Origin: SIG710 sp045595425
GTDB taxonomy: Bacteria; Bacillota; Clostridia; Oscillospirales; CAG-272
Assembly: GCA_045595425.1 (NCBI GenBank)
Contig: JAZOAL010000160.1
Coordinates: 1-14,261 of the forward strand
Direction of reading: 5' to 3'
Length of the DNA: 14,261 bases
Positions 1 through 6,112 of this stretch are shown in pieces; the first letter of the stretch is position 1, and each line of letters opens with the position of its first letter. The notes under the pieces were generated by a model. It saw nothing but the letters and a program-made list of their open reading frames with translations, made no database searches and was not told the origin of the DNA. The translations under genes were made by a program, and so were the position numbers.

Positions 1-177
1 GCTCAGATATCGTAATCATAGACGGGGCTTCTACTCATCCGTCGCTCCGCGCCACCTTCTCTGCTAGAGAAGGCTAACTATTGTCATCATCTGCCATAGT
101 TCACCTTTATACTCCCCGATAAATTATTGTTTATGCTTTGATTTTCCCACACTATTATTTAAGAAAGGATCAAGATA
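1..177. other. Non-coding leading segment with one short hairpin
   Basis: I see no gene here. Positions 55-62 (CCTTCTCT) and 66-73 (AGAGAAGG) form a perfect 8-bp stem with a 3-nt loop, next to a GC-rich stretch (CGTCGCTCCGCGCC). This resembles the edge of a small intergenic repeat of the kind at the other end of the window, but no matching copy is visible in the window. The last 20 bases carry the ribosome binding site of the next gene. No convincing promoter was found. Confidence 0.4.
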
Positions 178-711
178 ATGAGTGAGTTTTCCACATACGA
201 ATATGTCGTTGAACAAAAAATTGAGGGCAAATGGAAGATGAAAAAGCTTGGACTGCTTCTGCTCTATGTCGCCTTTATCGCGGCTTGGTTCTTTTTTGGA
301 TTTTGGAGTCATCTGTTCCCTCTCCTTGCGCTGATGCCGATAACACTTTGGATGCTGGTTTTCTTTACATGGAGATATGTCAAGGTTGAATACGAATATT
401 CAATGACTTCGGGCGATGTTGTCTTTTCAAATATCTACGGCAGTCGTTCCCGAAGGAAGGTAGTGGAATTTCGCTTAAAGGACTGTTCCCTGATTGCACC
501 CCTTGAAACCCACGGGCATAAGATCCGTGACTTTGAACCCGAAAAGGTCTACAGAGCACTTTCCTCACAGAAAGCGCAGGACGCATATTTCGCACTTTTC
601 GAAAAGGATGGAAAACGCTCCGTTGTTTATTTTGAAGCTACGGCAAAGGCACTCAAAATTTGCCGTTTCTATAACGCCTTCGCCACAGTTATGAGCGAGG
701 TAAGATTTTAA
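178..711 (+). CDS. Small two-helix membrane protein of unknown function (DUF6106-like)
   Basis: This 177-residue protein has a short polar N-terminus, then two hydrophobic segments at about residues 24-43 and 46-64 that read as a helical hairpin in the membrane. A soluble C-terminal part of about 110 residues follows, beginning with a VEYEYS strand and an SRSRRK basic patch, so it probably faces the cytoplasm. There is no signal peptide cleavage site and no catalytic motif that I recognise. The ATG at 178 is preceded by AAAGGA at an 8-nt distance, which supports this start. It resembles the uncharacterised clostridial family DUF6106, but that is from memory and not checked. It has no visible operon partner: glnN downstream has its own promoter. 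The stop codon is followed by 18 more open in-frame codons that look protein-like (see findings). Confidence 0.75.
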   Translation: MSEFSTYEYVVEQKIEGKWKMKKLGLLLLYVAFIAAWFFFGFWSHLFPLLALMPITLWMLVFFTWRYVKVEYEYSMTSGDVVFSNIYGSRSRRKVVEFRLKDCSLIAPLETHGHKIRDFEPEKVYRALSSQKAQDAYFALFEKDGKRSVVYFEATAKALKICRFYNAFATVMSEVRF

Positions 712-844
712 AGGCGGGCCGATTACATAGAAGAGCTTTGCCGCGAATATATTCCGAGGATTATAAAATAAAACGGCAAAAACAATAAAACCCCTTCGAT
801 TTTAATACTGCAAGGGCCGCATAAGGTAAATTTTCTCAAAGCCC
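712..844 (+). other. Intergenic stretch with a coding-like in-frame tail
   Basis: Directly after the TAA of the preceding gene (709-711) the same frame stays open for 18 or 19 codons, to a second TAA at 769-771, and reads like protein (ADYIEELCREYIPRIIK). The rest, 772-844, is AT-rich with a loose CCCTT/AAGGG pairing and no gene. Confidence 0.35.
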
Positions 845-873
845 TTGACAAAAAGGACAAGGTATAGTATAAT
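845..873 (+). promoter_or_regulatory. Consensus sigma-A promoter of glnN
   Basis: TTGACA at 845-850 and TATAAT at 868-873 are separated by exactly 17 bp, a perfect housekeeping promoter. Transcription would start near 880, giving a leader of about 70 nt that contains the hairpin at 889-923. Confidence 0.85.
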
Positions 874-888
874 TTATAAAGCAGACTG

Positions 889-923
889 AAGTGTCGCAGA
901 AATCCCTTTTTTCTGCGGCACTT
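889..923 (+). promoter_or_regulatory. Leader hairpin in the glnN 5' untranslated region
   Basis: Positions 889-902 (AAGTGTCGCAGAAA) pair with 910-923 (TTTCTGCGGCACTT) over 14 bp with one T-G wobble and a 7-nt loop. It lies between the promoter and the AAGGAG at 934-939. GTTTTT follows five bases after the stem, so it could be a weak attenuator, an mRNA stabiliser or a protein site. The sequence alone does not decide this. Confidence 0.6.
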
Positions 924-948
924 TACCGTTTTTAAGGAGATTTATCAG

Positions 949-3042
949 ATGAGCAAGGTTACTGAAAGCTTTGGAACAATGGTTTTTAACGAAACCGTCA
1001 TGCGCGAAAAACTGCCCCGTGAGATATACAAGAAAATGCAGGCAACCATGAAAAAAGGCAAGCGTCTTGACATCGAAACGGCAAATGTTATCGCAAATGC
1101 GATGAAGGATTGGGCAATCGAGAGAGGTGCAACACACTTTACGCACTGGTTCCAGCCAATGACGGGCGTTACAGCAGAAAAGCATGACAGCTTTATCGAG
1201 CCGGCATCCGACGGAAGAATTATAATGGAATTTACCGGTAAAGAGCTGGTCAGCGGAGAATCCGATGCTTCTTCCTTCCCCTCGGGCGGTCTTAGGGCTA
1301 CCTTCGAGGCAAGAGGGTATACAGCTTGGGATCCCACCTCCTTTGCTTTTATTAAGGATAACACACTTTATATACCGACAGCCTTCTGCTCCTTCGGCGG
1401 TGAGGCTCTGGACGGCAAAACACCCCTTCTGCGTTCGATGGAGGCTCTCAACCGCGAAACTCTCAGGGTCTTGCGTCTTTTCGGCAACGAAACCGTTACC
1501 GCCGTGAAAGCCACGGTTGGAGCGGAACAGGAATATTTCCTTATCGATGCAGAGGCTTTTGAGCATCGCCCCGACCTTATCTATACCGGCAGAACCCTTT
1601 TCGGTGCGAAAGCCCCTAAGGGTCAGGAGCTTGACGATCATTATTTCGGAATCATAAAGCCCAGAGTCAAGGAATTTATGGCAGAGCTTGATGAAGAGCT
1701 CTGGAAGGTGGGAGTTCCCGCCAAGACCGAGCATAACGAAGGTGCGCCCAGCCAGCATGAGCTTGCTCCCATCTTTGCAACAACAAATATCGCAACCGAC
1801 CATAATCAGCTTACAATGGAGCTGATGCAGAGAATTGCCAGAAAGCACGGTATGGTCTGCCTGCTCCATGAAAAGCCCTTTAAGGGCATTGCGGGAAGTG
1901 GCAAGCATAATAACTGGTCGCTCTCAACGGATACAGGCGCAAATTTGCTGGAGCCGGGTGATACTCCCTTTGAAAACGCGCAATTTCTTCTCTTCCTCAC
2001 AGCCGTTATCAAGGCTGTTGACGATTATCAGGAGCTGCTCCGCATATCCGTTGCTTCGGCAGGAAACGATCACCGTCTCGGTGCCGCAGAAGCCCCTCCC
2101 GCAGTTGTTTCAATGTTCCTTGGAGATGAGATAACTGCCGTTCTCGAAGCTATCGAGAACGAGAGCAGCGTTGGAGCTAAGGATAAGGAAATGATGAAGA
2201 TCGGAGTCCATGTTCTTCCCAAGTTCCCGAAGGCTTCCTCCGACAGAAACCGCACTTCGCCATTCGCCTTTACGGGAAACAAATTCGAATTCAGAATGCT
2301 CGGTTCTTCCGCTTCGATTGCAGACGCAAACATCGTACTCAACACAGCCGTTGCAGAAGTGCTCAAGAAGTTTGCGGACGAGCTTGAGGGCGCGATCGAT
2401 TTCAGCTCTGCCCTCCATGATCTGATCCGACGCACTGTTATAGAGCACAAGAGAATACTTTTCAATGGAAACGGTTATGACGGTGCATGGATCGAAGAGG
2501 CTGAAAAGAGAGGTCTTGCCAATCTCAAGACTACTCCCGATGCTCTTTCCCATTATCTTGATGCAAAAAATATCAAGCTCTTTGTTGAAAACAAGGTGTT
2601 CAGCGAATCCGAGCTTCGCGCGCGCTATGAGATACATCTCGAACGCTACGCTAAGGTACTCAATATAGAAGCCCGTACTATGGTTGATATGGTTCGCGGC
2701 TCTATTCTCCCCGCTGCCGCAAAATATGTCCGCGAACTCTCGGAGACCGCCCTTGCGGCAAAGAATTTCATCGGAAATGCAGATCTTTCCTTTGAAGAGG
2801 AAACCGTTGCAAAGCTCACCGAGCTTTCTTCAAGGGCATTTGCTCTGCTTAAAATGCTTGAAGGTGCAAACAACGAAGCAAGGTCGCTAAGTTCTACAAA
2901 GGACAGAGCCGCCGCTTACTGCAACAGCGTACTGCCCATTATGGAAGAGCTGAGAGCTGCCGTTGACGAAATGGAAACCCTCGTTCCCACCGACCTTTGG
3001 CCCTACCCGAATTACGGAAAGCTCCTTTTCGGAGTAAAATAA
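949..3042 (+). CDS. glnN: Glutamine synthetase type III (GlnN)
   Basis: Catalyses ATP-dependent condensation of glutamate and ammonium to glutamine in the cytoplasm. The 697-residue length matches type III enzymes (about 700-730) and is far longer than GSI or GSII (about 350-470). The type III N-terminal domain includes THWFQPMTG (63-73) and FPSGGLR (110-116). The catalytic core follows: GAEQEYFLID at 191-200 (metal-binding glutamates), EHNEGAPSQHE at 261-271, and KPFKGIAGSGKHNNWSL at 309-325 (ATP/glutamate region). A helical C-terminal part completes it. The ATG at 949 is preceded by AAGGAG nine bases away. The gene is monocistronic: it has its own promoter and leader hairpin, and a bidirectional terminator begins 8 bp after the stop. 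No GlnR-type operator was recognised. Type III enzymes are common in gut anaerobes and are often nitrogen-regulated. The 2-oxoglutarate branch 5 kb away supplies the carbon skeleton of its substrate. Confidence 0.97.
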   Translation: MSKVTESFGTMVFNETVMREKLPREIYKKMQATMKKGKRLDIETANVIANAMKDWAIERGATHFTHWFQPMTGVTAEKHDSFIEPASDGRIIMEFTGKELVSGESDASSFPSGGLRATFEARGYTAWDPTSFAFIKDNTLYIPTAFCSFGGEALDGKTPLLRSMEALNRETLRVLRLFGNETVTAVKATVGAEQEYFLIDAEAFEHRPDLIYTGRTLFGAKAPKGQELDDHYFGIIKPRVKEFMAELDEELWKVGVPAKTEHNEGAPSQHELAPIFATTNIATDHNQLTMELMQRIARKHGMVCLLHEKPFKGIAGSGKHNNWSLSTDTGANLLEPGDTPFENAQFLLFLTAVIKAVDDYQELLRISVASAGNDHRLGAAEAPPAVVSMFLGDEITAVLEAIENESSVGAKDKEMMKIGVHVLPKFPKASSDRNRTSPFAFTGNKFEFRMLGSSASIADANIVLNTAVAEVLKKFADELEGAIDFSSALHDLIRRTVIEHKRILFNGNGYDGAWIEEAEKRGLANLKTTPDALSHYLDAKNIKLFVENKVFSESELRARYEIHLERYAKVLNIEARTMVDMVRGSILPAAAKYVRELSETALAAKNFIGNADLSFEEETVAKLTELSSRAFALLKMLEGANNEARSLSSTKDRAAAYCNSVLPIMEELRAAVDEMETLVPTDLWPYPNYGKLLFGVK

Positions 3043-3049
3043 TATTATA

Positions 3050-3096
3050 ATAAAACAGCCTGCTGTTTACTTCCGGTAAACAGCAGTCTGTTTTAT
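3050..3096. terminator. Bidirectional terminator between glnN and trpB
   Basis: An outer stem (ATAAAACAG at 3050-3058 with CTGTTTTAT at 3088-3096) and an inner stem (TGCTGTTTAC at 3061-3070 with GTAAACAGCA at 3076-3085) form one long hairpin with a 5-nt loop (3071-3075) and one mismatch between the stems. The outer stem supplies a T-rich tract in both directions. It ends both converging genes and overlaps the last base of the trpB stop codon. Confidence 0.85.
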
Positions 3097-4313
3097 TATC
3101 TGATGCCGTATTTTTCTATAATATAGTCCATATCCTTGTCGCCTCTGCCCGAGAGATTGATAAGAATAGAGCCTCTGCCCATTTCCTTTGCCAGTCTTAT
3201 AGCGTAAGCCACTGCGTGGGAGCTTTCGATCGCGGGGATGATGCCCTCCATTCTCGAAAGTGTGAAGAATGCGTCGATGGTCTCAGCATCGCCTGCCACA
3301 TCGTATTTGACTCTGCCAAGGTCATGGAGAAAAGCATGCTCGGGACCTGATGAAGGATAGTCAAGACCGCTGGCAACCGAATAGACCGGTGCGGGCTCGC
3401 CCTTTTCATCCTTCAGCATAATGCTGTTAAAGCCGTGCATGATGCCTTCCTCGCCATACTGCAGGCTTGCCGCATGATCACCAAGGGTCGTACCTCTGCC
3501 AAGAGGCTCAATGCCGTATATATCAACGGGATCATTAAGGAAGCCCGCGAAAAATCCTGCCGCATTCGAACCGCCGCCAACACATGCAACGATAGCATCG
3601 GGAAGCTCACCTGTCATGGAGAGGAACTGCTCTCTTGCCTCTATACCCACAACGCTCTGGAAATCGCGAACCATCATCGGGAAGGGATGGGGGCCAACCA
3701 CGGAACCGATGCAGTAGATGCAGTCCTTATATTCCCTCGTATATGCCGCGAATGCCGCGTCAACAGCTTCCTTCAGAGTTGCAAGCCCCTCATTTACCTC
3801 AATGACATTAGCGCCGAGAATCTTCATTCTCGCAACGTTGGGTGCCTGCTTCTTAATATCAACTGCGCCCATGTAGATATCACATTCAAGACCGAAATAT
3901 GCCGCCGCAGTCGCCAAAGCAACGCCGTGCTGACCTGCGCCTGTCTCCGCTATGACCTTTTTCTTGCCCATATATTTCGCGAGAAGTGCCTCACCCATGC
4001 AGTGATTGAGCTTATGAGCGCCTGTATGATTCAGATCCTCGCGCTTGACATAGAGCTGAACATTTCCAAGGCTGTTTGAAAGACGCTCCAGATAGGAAAT
4101 AGGAGTGGGTCTGCCCTGGAACTCCCTGCGGATCTTACGAAGCTCACCTATAAATTTACTTGACTTTGCAATTGTGAAATAAGCCTCCGTGATCTCCTCC
4201 ATCGCCTTTTTCAGATCCTCCGGGATATATGCTCCGCCGTATTTGCCGAAATAACCGTTTTTGTCGGGGTACTGTTTAAAATATGTGTCAAAATTTATAC
4301 CGTTAAATTCCAT
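3096..4313 (-). CDS. trpB: Tryptophan synthase beta chain (TrpB)
   Basis: PLP enzyme that joins indole and serine to make tryptophan. The 405-residue product has GRPTP (67-71), the PLP lysine K101 in NHTGAHKLNH, the catalytic glutamate E123 in ETGAGQHG, the phosphate-binding GGGSNA loop at 246-251 and LSGRGDKD near the C-terminus (388-395). Length and motifs match the TrpB1 family that pairs with TrpA. The start is ATG 4313, with GGAGGA (4326-4321) seven bases upstream. A TTG at 4328 is in frame but lies inside that ribosome binding site, so I reject it. No trpA or other trp gene is in the window, so the enzyme may work with a distant TrpA or salvage free indole (inference). Expression is controlled by the tryptophan T-box upstream, and a 13-codon ORF lies between the two. 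Confidence 0.96.
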   Translation of the reverse strand: MEFNGINFDTYFKQYPDKNGYFGKYGGAYIPEDLKKAMEEITEAYFTIAKSSKFIGELRKIRREFQGRPTPISYLERLSNSLGNVQLYVKREDLNHTGAHKLNHCMGEALLAKYMGKKKVIAETGAGQHGVALATAAAYFGLECDIYMGAVDIKKQAPNVARMKILGANVIEVNEGLATLKEAVDAAFAAYTREYKDCIYCIGSVVGPHPFPMMVRDFQSVVGIEAREQFLSMTGELPDAIVACVGGGSNAAGFFAGFLNDPVDIYGIEPLGRGTTLGDHAASLQYGEEGIMHGFNSIMLKDEKGEPAPVYSVASGLDYPSSGPEHAFLHDLGRVKYDVAGDAETIDAFFTLSRMEGIIPAIESSHAVAYAIRLAKEMGRGSILINLSGRGDKDMDYIIEKYGIR

Positions 4314-4371
4314 TTTTATATCCTCCAAAAATATATAATAAAGGTTTAAAATTGTTTATTGTGGTTTGAAT

Positions 4372-4413
4372 TTAATGCTGACTTAAAAACCGCCATCGTC
4401 TGTCAAGTTTCAT
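4372..4413 (-). CDS. Candidate 13-residue leader peptide with one Trp codon
   Basis: The ORF MKLDRRWRFLSQH begins at ATG 4413, exactly seven bases after a strong GGAGG (4425-4421), so it is probably translated. It sits after the T-box terminator and 58 nt before the trpB start. The RRWRF core carries one TGG codon, which recalls classical Trp leader peptides, but no second attenuator hairpin is visible between it and trpB. A control role is inference. It could also simply load ribosomes onto the mRNA, or be fortuitous. Confidence 0.5.
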   Translation of the reverse strand: MKLDRRWRFLSQH

Positions 4414-4433
4414 AATTTTACCTCCGGAAACAA

Positions 4434-4719
4434 ATAAAAGCCCGAGTATCCTAAGATACTCGGGACGAATAATCAAGATCCGCGGTGCCACCCGAATGAA
4501 GCTCTGTAACGAGCCCTCTCTGCGCATACAATCATATGCTTGCCCATGATAACGGGAGCCCCCGTCGGAGTCTACATGATACAGCAGCCCACAAAATCTG
4601 CCTTCTGCACCCTCGATCCGCCCTCGAAAGTCCATTCGCCGCACCGTTTTTACCGCGATCGCACCACCCGCGGCTCTCTTTAAAAAACTCAGTGAGGTTA
4701 CTACTCTTTCTCATCGGTT
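4434..4719 (-). promoter_or_regulatory. T-box riboswitch, tryptophan-specific
   Basis: The transcript reads right to left. The conserved 5' part GAGTAGTAAC is followed by stem I with its GGGTGGTGC apical element. The specifier loop GAA-TGG-A has the Trp codon TGG at 4634-4632. The T-box itself, GGGTGGCACCGCGG, is at 4493-4480. The bulge UGGC would pair with a tRNA ending GCCA, which fits the G73 discriminator of bacterial tRNA-Trp. ATTCGGG (4497-4491) can pair with CCCGAGT (4464-4458), the 5' arm of the terminator, giving the usual choice between antiterminator and terminator. By the T-box mechanism, uncharged tRNA-Trp allows read-through into trpB. Edges are approximate. Confidence 0.93.
4441..4464 (-). 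terminator. T-box intrinsic terminator
   Basis: A perfect 10-bp stem (CCCGAGTATC / GATACTCGGG) with a 4-nt loop is followed on the minus strand by CTTTTATTTG (4440-4431). It competes with the antiterminator of the T-box. Confidence 0.9.
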
Positions 4720-4725
4720 TAGTGT

Positions 4726-4754
4726 AGTATAGCACACAAAATTCCCTTTGTCAA
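4726..4754 (-). promoter_or_regulatory. Promoter of the T-box/trpB transcript
   Basis: On the minus strand TTGACA (4754-4749) and TATACT (4731-4726) are 17 bp apart. Transcription would start near 4719, just before the T-box stem I. Confidence 0.85.
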
Positions 4755-4886
4755 TAGTTTTTTGAAAAAATTTTATTGGAAGACAATTAAATAAAAATTT
4801 TGCTGCTCCTATTGATTTTTGAGAATAAATGTCGTAAAATATTAGCCATAAGATGCCTATTTTTAGCGGTAAAACACATACATATA
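4755..4886. other. AT-rich spacer, nothing recognised
   Basis: No gene, promoter or strong hairpin was seen here. It separates the trpB promoter from the terminator-like hairpin at 4887-4923. Confidence 0.4.
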
Positions 4887-4923
4887 AAGGTGGAGTCTCA
4901 CATGATCAGTGCGGCTCCACCTT
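4887..4923 (-). terminator. Terminator-like hairpin behind the decayed dehydrogenase end
   Basis: AAGGTGGAGTC (4887-4897) pairs with GGCTCCACCTT (4913-4923) over 11 bp with one wobble and a 15-nt loop. It begins 10 nt after the former stop codon of the gene remnant at 4928-4990, much as the hairpin at 8048-8073 begins 10 nt after the stop of the intact gene. I therefore read it as the old terminator of that gene. The T-tract on the minus side is weak. Confidence 0.55.
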
Positions 4924-4927
4924 GGCA

Positions 4928-4990
4928 TTTATATTGAAAATTTTCAAGTGTTTTCTTTACATAGTCGGCGAGGTCTGAGCGCTTCGCGCA
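4928..4990 (-). pseudogene. Decayed 3' end of an isocitrate dehydrogenase gene
   Basis: These 63 bases align without a gap to 8078-8140, the last 18 codons plus stop of the intact isocitrate dehydrogenase gene, with 48 of 63 identical. Both copies have the same orientation, 3,150 bp apart. Translated on the minus strand the remnant gives CAKRSDLADYVKKTLENF against GAKCSEFGDYVMETLKNL, 9 of 18 identical, with the DYV and TL positions kept. The former stop TAA is now CAA, and upstream the frame soon meets a stop, so it is not functional. It may be a displaced 3' end left by integration of the DNA between the two copies, or the relic of a lost paralogue. Confidence 0.75.
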
Positions 4991-4999
4991 CTTCTTCGT

Positions 5000-5025
5000 G
5001 ATATGATTTTATAACAAATCATATC
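5000..5025. repeat. Perfect palindrome beside the gene remnant
   Basis: GATATGATTT (5000-5009) and AAATCATATC (5016-5025) form a 10-bp inverted repeat with a 6-nt centre. It lies 10 bp beyond the remnant, at the presumed junction of the inserted segment. A second, weaker inverted repeat follows (CTTTTCAA at 5027-5034 with TTGAAAAG at 5051-5058). It could be a terminator for the xre gene or a recombinase site. There is no T-tract after it on the minus strand. Confidence 0.5.
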
Positions 5026-5061
5026 CCTTTTCAACAAGAGGCAATAATAATTGAAAAGCTT

Positions 5062-5268
5062 TTACTTTAAGAAATTCGGATTGTCTGTCCTTTCGAGCAA
5101 ATAGTCAATGGAAACGTCAAAATAATCGGCAAATTTTATGAGGGTGGCATAATCTGCTTCCCGCTCTCCGTTTTCGTATCGGCTGATGCTGTTTTGATTC
5201 ATGTTTAAGTCCATTGCGAGCTTCAATTGGGAAATACCTTTGTTTTTTCTCAAAATTTTCAATCTCAT
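5062..5268 (-). CDS. Small Xre-family (Cro/CI-type) HTH repressor
   Basis: The 68-residue protein is almost entirely an HTH_3 domain: MRLKILRKNKGISQ, then the helix-turn-helix with SQLKLAMDL (13-21) and the recognition helix NQNSISRYENG (24-34), then the typical ADYFDVSIDYLLER (47-60). The start is ATG 5268, with AAGGGGG (5284-5278) nine bases upstream. An in-frame TTG at 5289 would extend it by seven residues but has no better ribosome site. The gene is divergent from the three-gene set beginning at 5449. Its ribosome site overlaps the -35 box of that set's promoter, so its own transcript must begin further right and cross the operator-like repeats at 5294-5333. It probably represses both directions, as such regulators often do in mobile elements and stress loci (inference). 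Confidence 0.9.
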   Translation of the reverse strand: MRLKILRKNKGISQLKLAMDLNMNQNSISRYENGEREADYATLIKFADYFDVSIDYLLERTDNPNFLK

Positions 5269-5282
5269 TTTCAAATTCCCCC

Positions 5283-5311
5283 TTGACAATATTATCCCAC
5301 AATGGTATAAT
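5283..5311 (+). promoter_or_regulatory. Consensus promoter of the unknown three-gene set
   Basis: TTGACA (5283-5288) and TATAAT (5306-5311) are exactly 17 bp apart. Transcription would begin near 5318 and leave a leader of about 130 nt before the ATG at 5449. Confidence 0.85.
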
Positions 5312-5333
5312 CAAAATATCCCGAAATGGTATA
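5294..5333. promoter_or_regulatory. Tandem operator-like repeats over the promoter
   Basis: ATCCCACAATGGTATA (5294-5309) and ATCCCGAAATGGTATA (5318-5333) differ at two positions and start 24 bp apart. Each has near-mirror ends (TATCCC and GGTATA, one mismatch from perfect symmetry), as expected for a dimeric HTH protein. One copy covers the spacer and -10 box and the other the transcription start. The adjacent Xre protein is the obvious candidate to bind (inference). Confidence 0.7.
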
Positions 5334-5448
5334 TTTCGTAGAGAGCGAATGTAGTAAAAGCTTGTAATTTTGTATTTTTAAGGAAATAAAGCTCATATTT
5401 TCGCATTTTGACGATGACAAAGAAGAAAAGCAAAGAAAGGACACAAAA

Positions 5449-6111
5449 ATGGACGGCAACAAAAAGACCGGCCCTTACGGCACGGTAAAAGAATGGATCG
5501 AAATTCTAAAAAATGTCAAGGCGCTTTCACAAAAAGCTGAAGAGATTGCAAAGAGAAACGATCCCAAATGGTATTTTTCCGATGAAGGAAAGAACGCATA
5601 CGAGGCGGCGGACACTCCTGCGAAAAAGACAAAATTCTTCTTTGACTATCTTATGGCAAAAAAAGATAAAACCGTAAATGCTAAAGAATCTACAGATATT
5701 TTTTTCAAGACTGCGCTTGTAATGGCAAGTGCAATAGATAAGTCCTCACTTGAATACGGAAGCTACCCTGACATTCTGGACGAAAACAAAAATCCGATAT
5801 TGAATGATGTGATCATTATGAATAAGAAAATGATTGATGCTTTAGCTGAAGATCCACATCTTTTATCTTCATATCTTTTATCCAGTCTTCACGGCAAAGA
5901 ACTGACAGTCTACAGCCAAAACAACGCCTACAAAAACCTTAGCTTCTGTAAAGACGGGGAAGAATTTTCGGATCTTTACAAATTAGAAAGAGCGATCATT
6001 GGCATCTGCTGCAGCAACTCTGCAACAATTGTTCCTTACGATAGTTACAATCTGTCATTTGAAAGCGACGAAGATGAAGAAGATATCGAAGAAAGCGAGG
6101 ATGAAAACTAA
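5449..6111 (+). CDS. Unknown soluble protein with an acidic tail (first gene of the set)
   Basis: I do not recognise this 220-residue protein. It has no signal peptide or clear membrane helix. The N-terminal half is rich in lysine and predicted helix (KEWIEILKNVKALSQKAEEIAKR at about 14-36), with WYFSDEGK at 41-48. Residues 121-150 are mainly helical and hydrophobic-polar mixed. A cysteine pair is at 187-188, and the last 16 residues are almost all Asp, Glu and Ser. The ATG at 5449 follows AAAGGA (5436-5441) by seven bases. The next gene starts one base after the stop, or overlaps it, so the two are probably translationally coupled and may act together. The locus is divergent from a small Xre regulator and driven by a consensus promoter. 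Lysine uses mostly AAA and the gene looks more AT-rich than the flanking metabolic genes. Confidence 0.8.
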   Translation: MDGNKKTGPYGTVKEWIEILKNVKALSQKAEEIAKRNDPKWYFSDEGKNAYEAADTPAKKTKFFFDYLMAKKDKTVNAKESTDIFFKTALVMASAIDKSSLEYGSYPDILDENKNPILNDVIIMNKKMIDALAEDPHLLSSYLLSSLHGKELTVYSQNNAYKNLSFCKDGEEFSDLYKLERAIIGICCSNSATIVPYDSYNLSFESDEDEEDIEESEDEN

Positions 6112-6112
6112 G

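Noticed and set aside
889..923. Intrinsic terminator before glnN
   Set aside because: The T-tract is short and separated from the stem, and the hairpin lies downstream of a consensus promoter and directly before a ribosome site, so a simple terminator is unlikely.
874..1908. Long minus-strand open frame of 344 codons
   Set aside because: It is antisense to glnN, whose motifs are unambiguous. It has no ribosome site or family resemblance.
3435..4079. Plus-strand open frame of 214 codons
   Set aside because: Antisense to trpB; a by-product of its codon use.
4372..4644. A 90-codon minus-strand protein
   Set aside because: Most of it runs through the T-box and its terminator, which are structured RNA. 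Only the last 13 codons have their own ribosome site.
5290..5400. A defined promoter for the xre gene
   Set aside because: Several TATA-like hexamers exist on the minus strand, but none has a good -35 box at 16-18 bp, so no site is called.
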